From Stomorhina lunata (lineage: Eukaryota > Arthropoda > Insecta > Diptera > Rhiniidae): 64,000 bases of DNA. Under the pieces are notes generated by a model, which did no database searches, was not told the origin of the DNA, and saw only the letters and a list, made by a program, of their open reading frames with translations. Below are positions 34,743 through 46,204 of this stretch, in pieces. The DNA lies in NCBI GenBank assembly GCA_933228675.1, contig OW121745.1, positions 1-64,000 on the forward strand. The letters run 5' to 3'. Every line of letters begins with the position of its first letter. Position 1 is the stretch's first letter. The translations under genes and the position numbers were made by a program.

Positions 34743-36096
34743 ATACCTATCGTTTGCGATATTAATTATGTTTCTATGTTTATTAGCTCAAAAGATGTAT
34801 ATGTGTTAAAAAAAAGTACCAAAATATAGTTTGTACCCTTTTTATCCTTATTAGTGCCATTTTCAAAAAAGTACCAAACACATGTCCACTTATTTCTTTA
34901 GCCGATTCAAATCCAATTTCAACTTTGTTTGCATCGATGTTGGTTTTGGAGATATGATGTTACTAATTTCTTCCTTTTCTACACTGTTTTGCATTCTAAG
35001 AGGTCGAATTTCAAAAAAGTACCGAACACATGTCCCTTAATTTTTAGTGCCGATCTCAGACCAATTTAGTTTTTGTTTCTATCACTTTTGGTTTAGAAGA
35101 TATACTTTTCCGATGTTTACCCCCAAAATTAAAACAAAGTACCAAACACGTAGTTTATCTTTTTCAATATCAATCGACCAGACAATAAATTTTACTTCTG
35201 GCTTCATCAGCCTAAAAGATATCCATAGCTAGAAAGCAAAAAACCTACCCTTGAATATTTTCCCTTTTTACCCTTTTGTACCCCATTAATCGCAAAAGTA
35301 CCAAATATGTATTTAATTGTTTTTTAATATCTATCGGTTGCGATATAAATTATGTTTCTATGTTTATTAGTTTAAAAGATACATATGGGTTAAAAAAAGT
35401 ACCTATAGATAGTTTTTACCCTTTTTATCCTTATTAGTGCCATTTTCAAAAAAGTACCAAACACCTTATTTTTCTAGCCGATTCAAATCCAATTTCAACT
35501 TTGTTTCTATTTATGTTGGTTTCGGAGATATGATGTTACTAATTTCTCCCTTTTCTACCCTGTTTTGCCCGCTAGGCGGCCGATATTCAAAAAAATACCG
35601 AACACGTGTCCCTTAAATTTTAGTGCGAATCTCAAACCAATTTAATCTTCGCTTTAATCTTCGTTACCATTTTTTACCTTTTTAATTGAAAAAAGTACCA
35701 AACACGTATTTAATATTTTTTTTCTTGGCAATCGACCTCCCTATAAATTTTATTTCTAGCTTTATTGGTTTAAGTGAAATACAAAGAAAAAGAAAAATGG
35801 ACCTACTCTAAATTTTTCCCCCGCTTTTACCCCTTTCCCTCGGGGGAACCTAATCCCTAGAGGGCGCGTCCTCAGGTGGCAGATAGGGGAATGCCTCCCA
35901 TTCATGGGTGAGGAACCAGACACATAAATAGGTGGCGAGGAACCCCTTTCCATGCGTGGGTGGTAGGAGAGAAAATAAAAATCTCCCGCGGACCAAACTT
36001 TAAACAAACAAAAGTACTTCGGACAGGACTTCCTTAAGGGACAGCTTCAGGGCCAGACGGGACTCACCAGGGAAGGACGAAACTGACGAACTGACC

Positions 36097-37893
36097 ATGT
36101 TTAGTGACATTAACGCGGACATACTCCATCAGGAGAGATTAATACTGACGGACTTAGAAGAGATGGGGGGGTTATTGGACGATCTGGACTCCTCTCATAC
36201 CACCTGAGCCACACAGACCCTAAAGGACGTCTCGCTTGAGTCGGATTCGGAGTTTGAGGTAACTGTTATCTCAAATTCCTGCCGTTCTCAGTCGAAATCT
36301 CCTTCGGGTTCTAGGGATCTGCTGGTTAGAGAGACCAAGAAGGTTCAGCCTGGCTTTGCTGAGTCCACGGCTATCACACGTCGCACAACAGAGGTCTCTC
36401 TGGATCCTGATACGGTTGTCGATGTCAAGGCTACACCGACCTCGGATCAGGGTTCAGATGGACCTCTTTTGGAACCTGTGGCAGCAGCGGGGAAAGAGAG
36501 CCAGACTGAACTGGATCCGAAAGCCCAGTCAGATCGACCTGACCGCACCGACACCACTGACGCTACTCAGGTCTCTGAGGTTATTGTGCTTGATTCCGAC
36601 ACGGAGAGCGATATCAACTTCGGGTCGGGATACGGTTAAATCACCTCTCAGATCTCTGACTTCAGTGGTGAAGGAGAGCCAGGCCGATCTAATCGCGGGT
36701 ACCCCTCCACTCCCCCTTGAAACGGTTAGTTCGACAGGACGCTGTGGTGGCTGCACCGCCACAGATCAAACAAAAACTCGGCCGAACTAAATTCGCCAAG
36801 GCGAAGAGCGGCACTAGGAGTTCCTTGACCTATCATAAAAGGATGGCCGATAAGGACCCTATGCTGCTCGACACGAACGAGAGGAGGAAGCTCAAGAGGC
36901 ACAGGCAGGGCGTAGCTTAGTTCGAGAGGACTCGGCTCTACCATGGACATCTGGGGCATCTCCTTTAGCTTTATCAAGCGAGGTGAAGCTGATAAGTCCT
37001 CAACGTCCAGTAAAGGATCTGTAGAGAAATTAGTGGAAGCTGGTTGCTCTGCGACACCTAACAAGGAGTCGCTGGGGAAGCCAGTCGAAGCTGGTAGCTC
37101 TGCAGTGCCTAACAGGAACCCTGTGGTGAAATCAGCTTCTCCTAGCAAGTGGGCGAAAGTGGAGCCTGCTACCGGCGCACCCAAGTCTGGGTCTGCGATG
37201 GTTGGAAAGGCTGTTAAGGGTTGCGGATATTCCCGAAAGGAGAGCGTAAAGAGGGCTAGATTCGGAGACGAGCAACCCACGACTTCTAATAAAGATCAAG
37301 AAGTCAGTCAGCCGGGATACAGTTCAGGCAGCTATCTTAGATCACAATGATCTTCATTGTAGGATTAAAGATGATCTTTGGGAGCTGATTGAAACCCGAC
37401 TGATTGATAGTATTGGTCTTTTTAAGAGGCCGAAGGACGCCATATCATTCAAGAGTGCGGAATGGCAGAGAGTGGTGAAGATCGTTAACTGCGATAATGC
37501 GAGGTCTTTTGACTTTCTAAAAACCGTGGTTAATGGCTGCGCCGATCTCTGTCCGTCCGCCAAACTTGACGTGATTTTGGCTTCGGAGCTTCCAGTTCGG
37601 CAGGTCGTGACAGCGTGGTTCCGCGTCCGGTAAGGAAGGTGAAAACCATACTGGCAGTTCTCCAGAACCAAAATAATTTCCTCTCATCTGGTTGGAGGTT
37701 TTTATCTTCTTCCAGCTGTGAGGGAAACAGCGGCAGGGATATCAAGTTCACCGTGGACAAGATATCCCTTGACAAATTAAAGTCGACAAGAGGCGTTGTC
37801 AACTTCGGTATTGGAACTTTCAAGTTTAGGTTTTCTAAACATGGGGGATCCAAAGAAGCTGCTAGTGGTGCAGTTAAACCTACACCACTGTGA
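36097..37893 (+). pseudogene. ORF1 (gag-like) of the R1/LOA-type element, broken
   Basis: ATG at 36097 opens a frame (MFSDINADILHQERL) that meets TGA near 36207, continues in frame through an acidic Ser/Thr-rich segment (VIVLDSDTESDINFG), then changes frame several times. A Lys/Ser-rich stretch with repeated VEAG.SA.PN units (36943-37350) is followed by a more ordered region (DLWELIETRLIDSIG, SAEWQRVVKIVN, about 37370-37620), reminiscent of DUF4780 domains found in such ORF1 proteins. The family assignment of that last part is from memory. No CCHC knuckle could be read. ORF1 proteins of this group bind the element RNA. Confidence 0.6.
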
Positions 37894-40800
37894 AGCAGCT
37901 TCGGCCGAAATGACAAGGCTATTTGTCGACTCTGGTGTAGATGTGGCCTTGATCCAGGAACCCTGGATTCGAGAGAACAGAGTTCAAGGACTCAAGGTCG
38001 CAGGCTACACCTTATTTGTCTCAAACACGGGCGACAAGGTGAGAACCTGTATATTAGCTAGGAATACATTAAACTTACGTTTACTTAATTCTTACAGTGG
38101 TGGGGATCTAACCGTTGTCGCGAGTGAAGCCGCATGCAAGAATGTCCTCACTGTGGCTTCAGCCTACTTCCCGTATGAGGCAGAGGACCCTCCGAGTAGC
38201 GAGGTGAGGTGGTTGGTAGAGTTAATGAAAAACAACACCTTCATCATGGGATGTGACGCCAATGCCCATCACTACCAATGGGGTAGTAGCAATATCAACG
38301 AGCGCGGTGAGTCAGTCTTTGATTTCATTACTAATAACTATCTTAGGATCTGCAATAGGGGCAACGCACCCACTTTCAGGACAAAAGATAGGGAGGAAGT
38401 ATTAGACATCACACTGACAAACGAGAAGGACAATCTTATCGAAAACTGGAAGATATCAAGCGAATGTTCCTTCTCTGACCATTGCTTGATCTCCTTTTCT
38501 GTCAATTCTAAGAGAGTCAAACGGAGTCTCTATAGGAATCCCCGAAAAACAAATTGGGAGTCCTTTAGGAGTACATCGGACACCATGGTGGGTAATATTC
38601 TACTTGGAATCACGGAAAGTTATATAACTAGCTATGAACATAGCTGCCCATTAACCTTCCCGGGCAAGCGCAAACAACCTAACTGGTGGACGAAGGAACT
38701 AAAGAACCTTAGGACAGGTGTTAGAAGACTGTTTAATAAGGCCAAACTTACTCGCAGTGATGAGGATTGGTCTTATTATAGAGTGAGTTTCAACAAGTAT
38801 AAGAGCGATCTCAAAAAAGCTAAAAGGTCAACATGGTTAACCTACTGTGAGAACATCGATTTTGTAAATGAGCTGTCGAGATTTAGGAAATAACTATCCA
38901 AGGACCCAATGGTCCCCGGATTTATCCTAAAATCTGATGGTTCTTGGACTGAATCTAGCCCTGAGACACTCGGACTCCTTTTCGACACTCACTTCCCCGG
39001 TAACCGGAATCCAGATCCGATTATTGATGAGCCTTCTATGGAGCGATTGGACTCATAATAATCTGATAGACGAGATAGTCACTTAAGACAGAATTAAGTG
39101 GGCTGTAAGTACGTTCTTACCGTACAAATCAGCAGGCCCGGATGACATTATTCCCGCTATGCTACAGAATTCTTCTGACTATTGTCTATCGATTCTTGAT
39201 AGTTTTTTCGCTAGCTGTCTCCATGGGGGCTTCACTCCTAGTGGGTGGAGGGAGGTAAGAGTGATTTTCATTCCTAAAGCAGGGAAGGCTAGTCACTCTA
39301 AACCTAAAGATTTTAGACCAATCAGCCTTGAAGACACTCGAGCTACTGATCTATCTATTTCTTAGGAACTCTTTAGGTACGCGCATTATTAGCAACGCTC
39401 AACATGCTTATCTCAAGGGTAAATCTGTTGAGAGTGCGTTGCACGATGTTGTCAGTTTTATTGAAAAGGGCCTAAAATTCAAAGAATATACTTTGGCCGC
39501 TTTCCTCGATATCGAGTGTGCCTTCAATAATATTACTATTGAAGCAATCAGGGGTTCACTGGAGGACTTAAATATACGGGGCTTCCTAGTAGATTGGATT
39601 GTGAACATGCTTAACAGTAGGATCATCAACTCAAATCTAGGTGACTGTAGTTTACGTAAAATGTAACTAGGGGTAATGCACAAGGAGGGGTTTTATCACC
39701 ATTGCTGTGGTTACTGGCCGTCAATATCATTCTAAGAAGACTTGACCAGCTAGGGATGACTTAGTATTGCTCGCATCTGGCAAGTTCCCAGATACAATAA
39801 GTGATATTATGCAATCGGCTTTGGGAGAACTTTCCTCCTGGGCCAGTAATAAAGGACTGGAGATTAACCCCGACAAGACGGAGTTGGTCCTCTTCACCAG
39901 AAGGTGTAAGGTTGAAAGCTTCAAACTTCCCGTACTGAATGGTGTAGAGTTAAGACTGTCGCAGGAAGCCAAATTTCTAGGGATTATCTTGGACAGTAAG
40001 CTATCTTGGAAGAGAAACACACAGGAAAGGATGAAAAAAGGGCTATACGCATACTACTTCTGCAGGAATTCCGTGGGTAAAAAATGGGGCTTAAGACCGA
40101 TAGTTGTGTATTAGATTTACACAACAATTGTAAGGTCTGTTTTAACATATGTTTGTGCGGTATGGTGGGAAGCAGTTAGCAAAGGTTCTTTTCTGGCTTC
40201 TCTCAACAAGGTACAACGTTGTGGTAGTATTGGTATAACCGGTGCCCTTAAAAGCACACCTCAAGTAGCCCTACTACCCCTTGATATCTTCATAAAGGGA
40301 TGGCTATGAGAAGTCTAGTAAGGCTGTAAGAATCGGGGATGCCTAAATACAGGCATGTGGGACACTCCAGTATCCTGAGCTTAACAGGCTCCTTGGGCTT
40401 GGAGTCAGGTCTACCAGGATCTGACTATTTAGTCAAGGAGCTAATGTTTAGTTCAGCACCAGAGATCGTAATCCCTGATAGATCCGACTGGAAGGGGCAA
40501 ACAGTACTTTTTCAAGGCTTTTCGATCTTCACGGATAGCTCTAAAATGGATTGCTGGACTGGATCTGGGGGTTTTCCTGTGGGACCAAAATATTAGGAAA
40601 TCCTTTAGACTCGCGAATGAGTGCAGTGTCTTCCAGGCAGAGATTTTTGCCATCTGGAAGGCTACAGAGCTCATTTAGGGTCTTATAGCTGTAAACAGTG
40701 AGGTGACAATATTTGTCGATAGCCAGGCCGCACTCAAGGCGTTGCGGGGTTATAGTGTTACCTCCAGACTAGTCAGAAAATGTAGGGAAGCTCTTCTTGA

Positions 40801-41350
40801 GCTATCTCTTTGCTATAGGATTAGATTGTGCTGGGTTCCGGGCCATTGTGACATCGTTAGCAACGAAGTTGCGGACGAAGTTGCCAGACAAGGCTCTAGT
40901 CTATACTTAAGCCAAAGAGTGTCGGACTTGGCTTCACCTATCTGTCACTTTTATCTGGGCATTAAGTCCTGGACTAGCCAGGAAACCACAAGGCTGTACC
41001 CCACATGGTTACGTTACATCTAGAGTTTTATGGCCTAAACCGGACAGTAATGGAACTAAGCTTATATTAGGTCTAAATAGGTCAAGCTTAAGAAGAAGGG
41101 TTCCTTACGGGACATTGGGGCTTAAACTCGAGGTTACATAGGAGGGGTAGCAGCATTTCAGACCTCTGCATACTATGTCTAGATGAGGATTCGTCCGAGT
41201 TGGTAGAACACATTCTCTGTCACTGTCCAAGGCTGCAAAACCTAAGACTCAAATTTTTTGGCAGCAGATTCCTTGCTGACTTACAGGATCTACAACAGTG
41301 TAGGTTGAATGATATTGTAGGGTTTATCACGGGTCTCAACTGGCCTAGAT
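37841..41350 (+). pseudogene. ORF2 (endonuclease, RT, RNase H) of the R1/LOA-type element
   Basis: The endonuclease is intact in frame to 38893, with landmarks QLNLHHCEAAS, ALIQEPWIREN, GCDANAHHYQWGSS and SFSDHCLISF. RT follows in broken frames: SAGPDDIIPAML (about 39133), WREVRVIFIPKAG, DFRPISLED, AAFLDIECAFNNI (motif A), NAQGGVLSPLLW (motif B). Motif C is damaged: bases just before DDLVLLA (about 39755) are missing, so Tyr-Ala of YADD is gone. RNase H is recognisable by FTDSSKM, FQAEIFAIWKA, VTIFVDSQAALKAL and WVPGHCDIVSNEVADE (40550-40890). A C-terminal knuckle CILCLDEDSSELVEHIL..C lies at about 41170. It is inactive because of stops, frameshifts and the motif C loss. Confidence 0.88.
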
Positions 41351-41921
41351 AGGGTAGTCTTCTCTACAACTTTCTTCTATCTTTTCTTTTTCTATATCTT
41401 CATTATTTTTCTTCCTCCTTCTCTAGTAAAGGATCACAATGGACCCCTGGGGTCTCCGAGTGAAGGTGTCGTTTGACACCTCCTTTATTACCTAACCTAT
41501 CCTACCCCTTTTTGAACCCTGAATCAAAAAAAAACTAAACACGTGTCTAATATTTTTTTCTTGTTTAGCGTTTTCTTTTTGAATTTTGTTACTATGTTGA
41601 TTGGTTCAAAAGATACACATGGGTTAAAAAAAGTACCAACATTTTATTTTTACCCTTTTTACCCCTATTTGCCCTATTTGCTAAAAAGTACAAAACACTT
41701 ATTTTTGTAGCTGATACCAACGCAATTTCAATTTTGGGCCTGTGACATTTACTTCCGGAGATTCAGCATTACTAATTTTTACTTTTTTTAATCCCTTCTT
41801 AGTAGATCTATACTTCGAAAAAGGTACCTGCTGTCAAAATTTCAGCTCTCTAGCTTTAGACGTTTGGGCTGGGCGATGATGAGTCAGTCAGTCAGTCACG
41901 TTAGAGTTTTATGTATATAGA

Positions 41922-42640
41922 TCAAGCGTTGAAATAAAGATATCTTAAATCCATTATCTACCGTTCTATGGTCCATTTTAGACAATAATTGATGGTTCTA
42001 CTACAGTTAATTTAAAGCAATAATCGAGGGTTTTCATATAGTTAATTTTCTATTTATGAAATAATCGTGGATTTTAACATTGTTATTTTTAGGAAATAAT
42101 CGAGACTTGTAAATTACAACTTGTAATATAGTCCATTGTGTGTATATAGTCCATTGTATGTACATAGTCCATAGTATATAAATATAAAGACAATGTAATT
42201 TCAGATATAAATAGCCTAATCTACCATAGACCTGTTATGGTATCCAATGTATTCGTAATTTATACTATTGTTTATCTAAAGGTGCTAATGTAATCGTAGC
42301 TCTTGTTATAGATTAGTTGAAAGTACCATTGCAATCGTAAAACCTACTATAGTCCAGTTGAAGTCTCCAATGAATTCGTAGATACTACTATAGTTTGGTC
42401 CTACTATAGTAACAGTACGTCCTACTATAATTCAGTTAAAGGACGCAATGTAATCGTAGATCCTACTTTAGTCCAGTTGAAGATCCCACTGTAAACACAG
42501 GTAAAAGGTAGTCGTAGAACCTACTAATCTATTAGATTAAACTCAGGCTTTATGAAATCGAAAGATTGCTTTTTATACACTACTCGGCATAATTATTTTG
42601 ACATACCAGTTGTTTTTCTTCTTTTTTTATTTCCAGTCCT
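41922..42640. repeat. Diverged tandem repeat, non-coding
   Basis: A+T-rich DNA. From about 42120 to 42530 it shows a loose ~60-70 bp repetition of phrases like ACTATAGTCCAGTTGAAG, CAATGTAATCGTAGATCC and CCTACTATA. About 41950-42110 has repeated AATAATCGAG. No coding potential seen. Confidence 0.45.
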
Positions 42641-42649
42641 ATGCAATTA

Positions 42650-45134
42650 AAAAAACAAGTAAGAGTGGTATATTCGGCTTTGCCGAATCTCGGATACCCT
42701 TCACCAATGGTGTTCCAAAAGTAAAATACAAAATTGTAAGAATATATTGATAATTATATAGTTTCTGATTACTGACTAAGTTGAGCTTAATATGTATATT
42801 AATTTTCTTTTGTTCATACTAAATGTAATTCCTAGCAATATTTAGCTATGTCGGAAAACGAAAAGCTTTTCGGTGGCGTCATCATCTAGAATACTTATGG
42901 ACCCAAAGGTTAGGTTGGGCAGGTAGAGAATGCTTATTTAAGCCAGCCAGTAGCTTCGATATATGTGTCTATTTTACGAATACTTAATAAAAGATGCTTC
43001 AGAATGTAGATGCCCCTAGATTTGCAAAAGCACATCGATTTGATGAAGATTAAGTATTCTGGCATGCAACCCAAAAACACAGTGCCCAGTGAGGGTTGTG
43101 TACTTTAATTCGTACGAATTATTCAACTAGTAAAAGTTCTTGATTAGTTATGTAAAAGTTTGAAGTTAGCGGACTGATTTAGGTCAAAGCTTTAACAATG
43201 ATTGTCAATGTAAACAAGCCTTAGAATTATAGGGTATAAACTCTTAGTTTTAGATACATACGTGAAATATATAGCTTTTAAATGGAATAAAGATGAATAC
43301 TTCATCAATAATAATGTATTGTTCTTTCGGTCTGTCCGATGGATGTGTGGAAAGTTTTGCTCTAGTTCTTTGTGCAATTATATAATGTGATTTAATTTAT
43401 CAGCATTAAAGTGATTCCCGGTCGGGGTTATATGGGGGATTTCACTAAATGTGAACAGAGCTCGACCATTTTCAATACCGAACTTTTCAAGAGATCAGAA
43501 ATACTTTTGTCAAACGTGTCCCTCTAGAAAGTTTATTTTAGGCGCTATCGCCGCGGCGCGCCGTGAATAACGATATTGTACAATGTCTTTATACTAAATG
43601 TCATCATCGTATCTATTATAATTTGTAATTTATTAGCTACTAAGGGATTGCCTCAGGCGAAGTTATACGGAAGCAATTGTCAAACGTAAACGGATTTCTC
43701 CCAATTGCAATTAAAAAATTTTAATTTTCGTTGATATGTGAGATACATATATACATACATACATATGTAGGTTTTGAACGGATATCATGTACTCAGTCGC
43801 ATTTTTGTACTTCCTAGGAAGATTACCTATAATTTGATATATAATACATTCTTAAATGTTATCATAATGTTCAAAAGTCAGACACAAAATTAAGATAAAT
43901 GCAGTGTGTCTGTCTGCTAAAATCAGATTTGTGGAGCTCTTTGAAGGTATAAACATATGCATTTTACACAAAATTTTAGGATATCGTCTCACCCTAAATT
44001 TCATCATTGTCGATCAAAACACCTGAAATATCGCTTAAACACTAAATTATATTTACCACAAATTACCGAATGCATCAGAGTTTAGGTAATCCCCTGCGAA
44101 GTACGCTATTAAATTTCATCAAAATAAACATCTGAGATATCGACAAAACAGGAGCTCCAAAAACTTGACTACAACAGAACAAAGGACAGACAGGCAGACG
44201 GACGGACAGACAGGACGGACGGACAGACAGGTAAATCGATTCTCCTGCCGATTCTGAGTCGATCGGTACAATTTGAATGGTATTCATAATCAGATTTGTA
44301 GAGTTTATACATTTAGGAAATCCTCCCACAAAGAACGCTGTGAAATTTCATCACAATCGGTCCATAAACACCTGAGATATCGCTTAAACAATACTTACAA
44401 AATGTCAACAAAATTTCTTAGACACGTACTTTGGGGAATTTGCTGCACATCACAAGTAGTGTTTTGGCGATATCTCAGTTGTTTATGGACCGCTTTTGAT
44501 AAAATTGAATAACGTGCTTGGCGGGAGAATTTCCTGATATAAAATTTATGTATGTCCGTGCTAAAGAAGGATGGTTTTTCCTATTTCTGCATTTCATTTT
44601 TTCAACAAACATTCTCTTATGTGTACTTTGGGCAATTTGCAATACATCAAATTTAGTGTTTTGGCGATATCTCAGTGGTTTATGGACCGATTTTGATAAA
44701 ATTTTACAGAGTGCTTTGGGCAACCATACAATCTGATGTATAATATATTATGTACATGTACATGGAGTATCTTTTTTCTCTTGTTATTTAAATGTGTTTT
44801 TCAATCAAAAATTTTAAAATTTTCGTCTAATTTTTGGTATTTTTTCGATATTTTCGGTGTTTATAAACCGATTTTAATGAAATTTAATAGCGTTCATTGC
44901 GGGAGAATTTCCTAAAATCTGATATATAATTTATGTAAGTCCATCCTCCAGGGGCTTCAGAAACTTGATTTCAACAGACAGACAGACGGACATCGCTTAA
45001 TCGATTCTCTTCCCGATTCTGAGTAGATCGGTATAATTTTTATGGGGTCTACGATCACTAATAAAAAAATTACAAACGGAATCACAAACTTATAATACCC
45101 TTTCACCTATTGGTGAAGGGTATAATAAATTAAA
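42650..45134. mobile_element. Non-coding interspersed repeat with TATACCCTTCACC hairpin ends
   Basis: The left end carries AACAAGTAAGAGTGGTAT, a small hairpin CGGCTTTGCCG, and ATACCCTTCACCAAT. The right end (about 45098-45131) is a local hairpin TACCCTTTCACC/GGTGAAGGGTA. The ATACCCTTCACCAAT motif at the left is the exact complement of ATTGGTGAAGGGTAT at the right. Inside are diverged ~180-bp segments with CGATATCTCAG and a GGACAGACAGG-type run (about 44180-44235). A related fragment is at 61459-61960, and a sister family at 56047-57514. I associate this repeat class with higher flies. No transposase is encoded and the mobility class is unknown. Confidence 0.6.
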
Positions 45135-45689
45135 AATATTGTCATGAATTTTTAAGTTATCCGCCCCATTGTGCAAAGTTTACTACTTTTAATTCTTCCC
45201 CTAGTTTTCTAGAATATTTCTGTTGACGTTGTTGTTGTTTTGTTTGTGCCTATAAGCAGAGCAACATGTTTAGCTTATTTACAGTAAAAAATAAAACAAC
45301 ATGTTTCTCTTTTATCTACATTCTCATTCTCTGTTACTGTTAACTTCAGATAATCTGTTTGTACAACGTGTGTGTTCTTGATCATGTGAGAATGTAGTGG
45401 AACACACATGAACTTTCGTAAGCCACATTGTTAGTGTAATCAACTACAGCTGCTCTTTGTTTACGTCTGCATAAATTGCTAGAAACTCTCTTCTCTATTA
45501 TATAAGGCCGATGGGCGAGTATTGTGGGGACAGTTTTAATCAGGGACTGCAACGGTTATGACTTTTATAATAAAACTCAGAAAATAACGTTTACTTTTTG
45601 ATTTATATTTTTTTGATCAGAAATAAAAGTTATTTTGTGCCTTTTATTATTTCAGGCAAAAATAACAGTTATTTTTGCTTTATATTTTA

Positions 45690-46035
45690 TCGCTCAAATT
45701 ATACCGGGTATTTTTGATATATATTTTTTTGCTCAATTCATACCGGGCATTTTTGATTTATATTATATCGCTCAAAGTATACCGGGTATTTTTGATTTAT
45801 ATTTTATTGCTCAATTCAAACCGGGCATTTTTGATTTATATTATATCGCTCAATTATAACGGGTATTTCTGATTTATATTATATCGCTCAAATTATACCG
45901 GGTATTTTTGATTGATACTATATCGCTCAAATTATACCGGATATTTTTAATTTATATTATATCGCTCAAATTATACCGGGTATTTTTTATTTATATTTTA
46001 TCGCTCAATTCATACCGGGTAAGTTTGATTTTTAT
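45690..46035 (+). repeat. 39-bp tandem array, left arm of foldback
   Basis: About nine copies of a unit containing CGCTCAAATTATACCGGGTA and TTTTTGATTTATATTATAT. CCGGG recurs every 38-40 bp. The inverted counterpart is at about 49040-49330. Since 39 is a multiple of 3, it gives a false 13-residue protein repeat. Confidence 0.85.
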
Positions 46036-46204
46036 TATATCGCTCAATATGTGATGGCTATTTTGATATAAATTATATCAAGCAATGACTGCCTTTTATT
46101 TTGTGATTAAATTTTTTTTAAGCAATTTCTGAGCGATATCTTTTAAAATTGATTTTTCAGAGCAGAGATTTGATTTTTCTATATAAAAATCGGAAATTAA
46201 AAAA

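Larger units (their letters stand above)
21744..35102. repeat. Right arm of ~26.8-kb palindrome
   Basis: Inverted copy of 8351-21743, ending inside the Helitron at the point where the left arm switches to a gag-insertion fragment (8350/8351). It keeps the 15 nt lost from the left-arm transposase but lacks 44 nt of the LTR. Confidence 0.95.
35837..41502 (+). mobile_element. R1/LOA-type non-LTR retrotransposon, nested in the Helitron
   Basis: Bounded by a 9-bp duplication TACCCCTTT (35828-35836 and 41503-41511). The length of 5.67 kb is near full size for this group. Order: G+C-rich 5' UTR, ORF1 (gag-like), ORF2 with endonuclease, reverse transcriptase, RNase H and a C-terminal zinc knuckle, then a short 3' UTR without a long poly-A. 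It is markedly richer in G+C than its surroundings. Both ORFs are interrupted, so this copy is inactive. Confidence 0.88.
30271..41921 (-). mobile_element. Non-autonomous Helitron with both ends, containing nested insertions
   Basis: On the minus strand the 5' end is A|TCTATATACATAAAAC at 41921, followed by GACTGACTGACTGACT and AGCTGAAATTTTGACAG, which is typical of insect Helitron 5' ends. The 3' end is hairpin CCGCTA/TAGCGG, nine bases, CTAG|T at 30271-30274. Host A and T bases flank it as expected for rolling-circle insertion between A and T, with no target duplication. The body lacks Rep/helicase coding. It consists of diverged units in which five kinds of ~125-bp segment, each ending near AAAAAGTACCAAACACG, recur as a roughly 600-bp composite. 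Nested: hammerhead element (30843-31542), RTE-like fragment (34017-34742) and R1/LOA-type retrotransposon (35837-41502). Confidence 0.88.

Noticed and set aside
8351..35102. Palindrome as a folded-back sequencing read artefact
   Set aside because: Not fully excluded without reads, but private deletions polarised by an independent LTR and the transposase motif, plus several substitutions, argue for two real copies.
35837..35960. HDV-like ribozyme at the 5' end of the R1/LOA-type element
   Set aside because: Such ribozymes are known in related elements and the start is G+C-rich, but I could not place the nested double pseudoknot by hand.
37354..37916. Minus-strand frames of 100-130 codons
   Set aside because: They lie antisense to the ORF1 end and endonuclease start of the R1/LOA-type element. 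No recognisable domain.
45635..45872. Open frames with a repeated IPGIFDLYYIAQ-like unit
   Set aside because: The 39-bp array gives a 13-residue period in overlapping frames. It is a by-product of repeat length.
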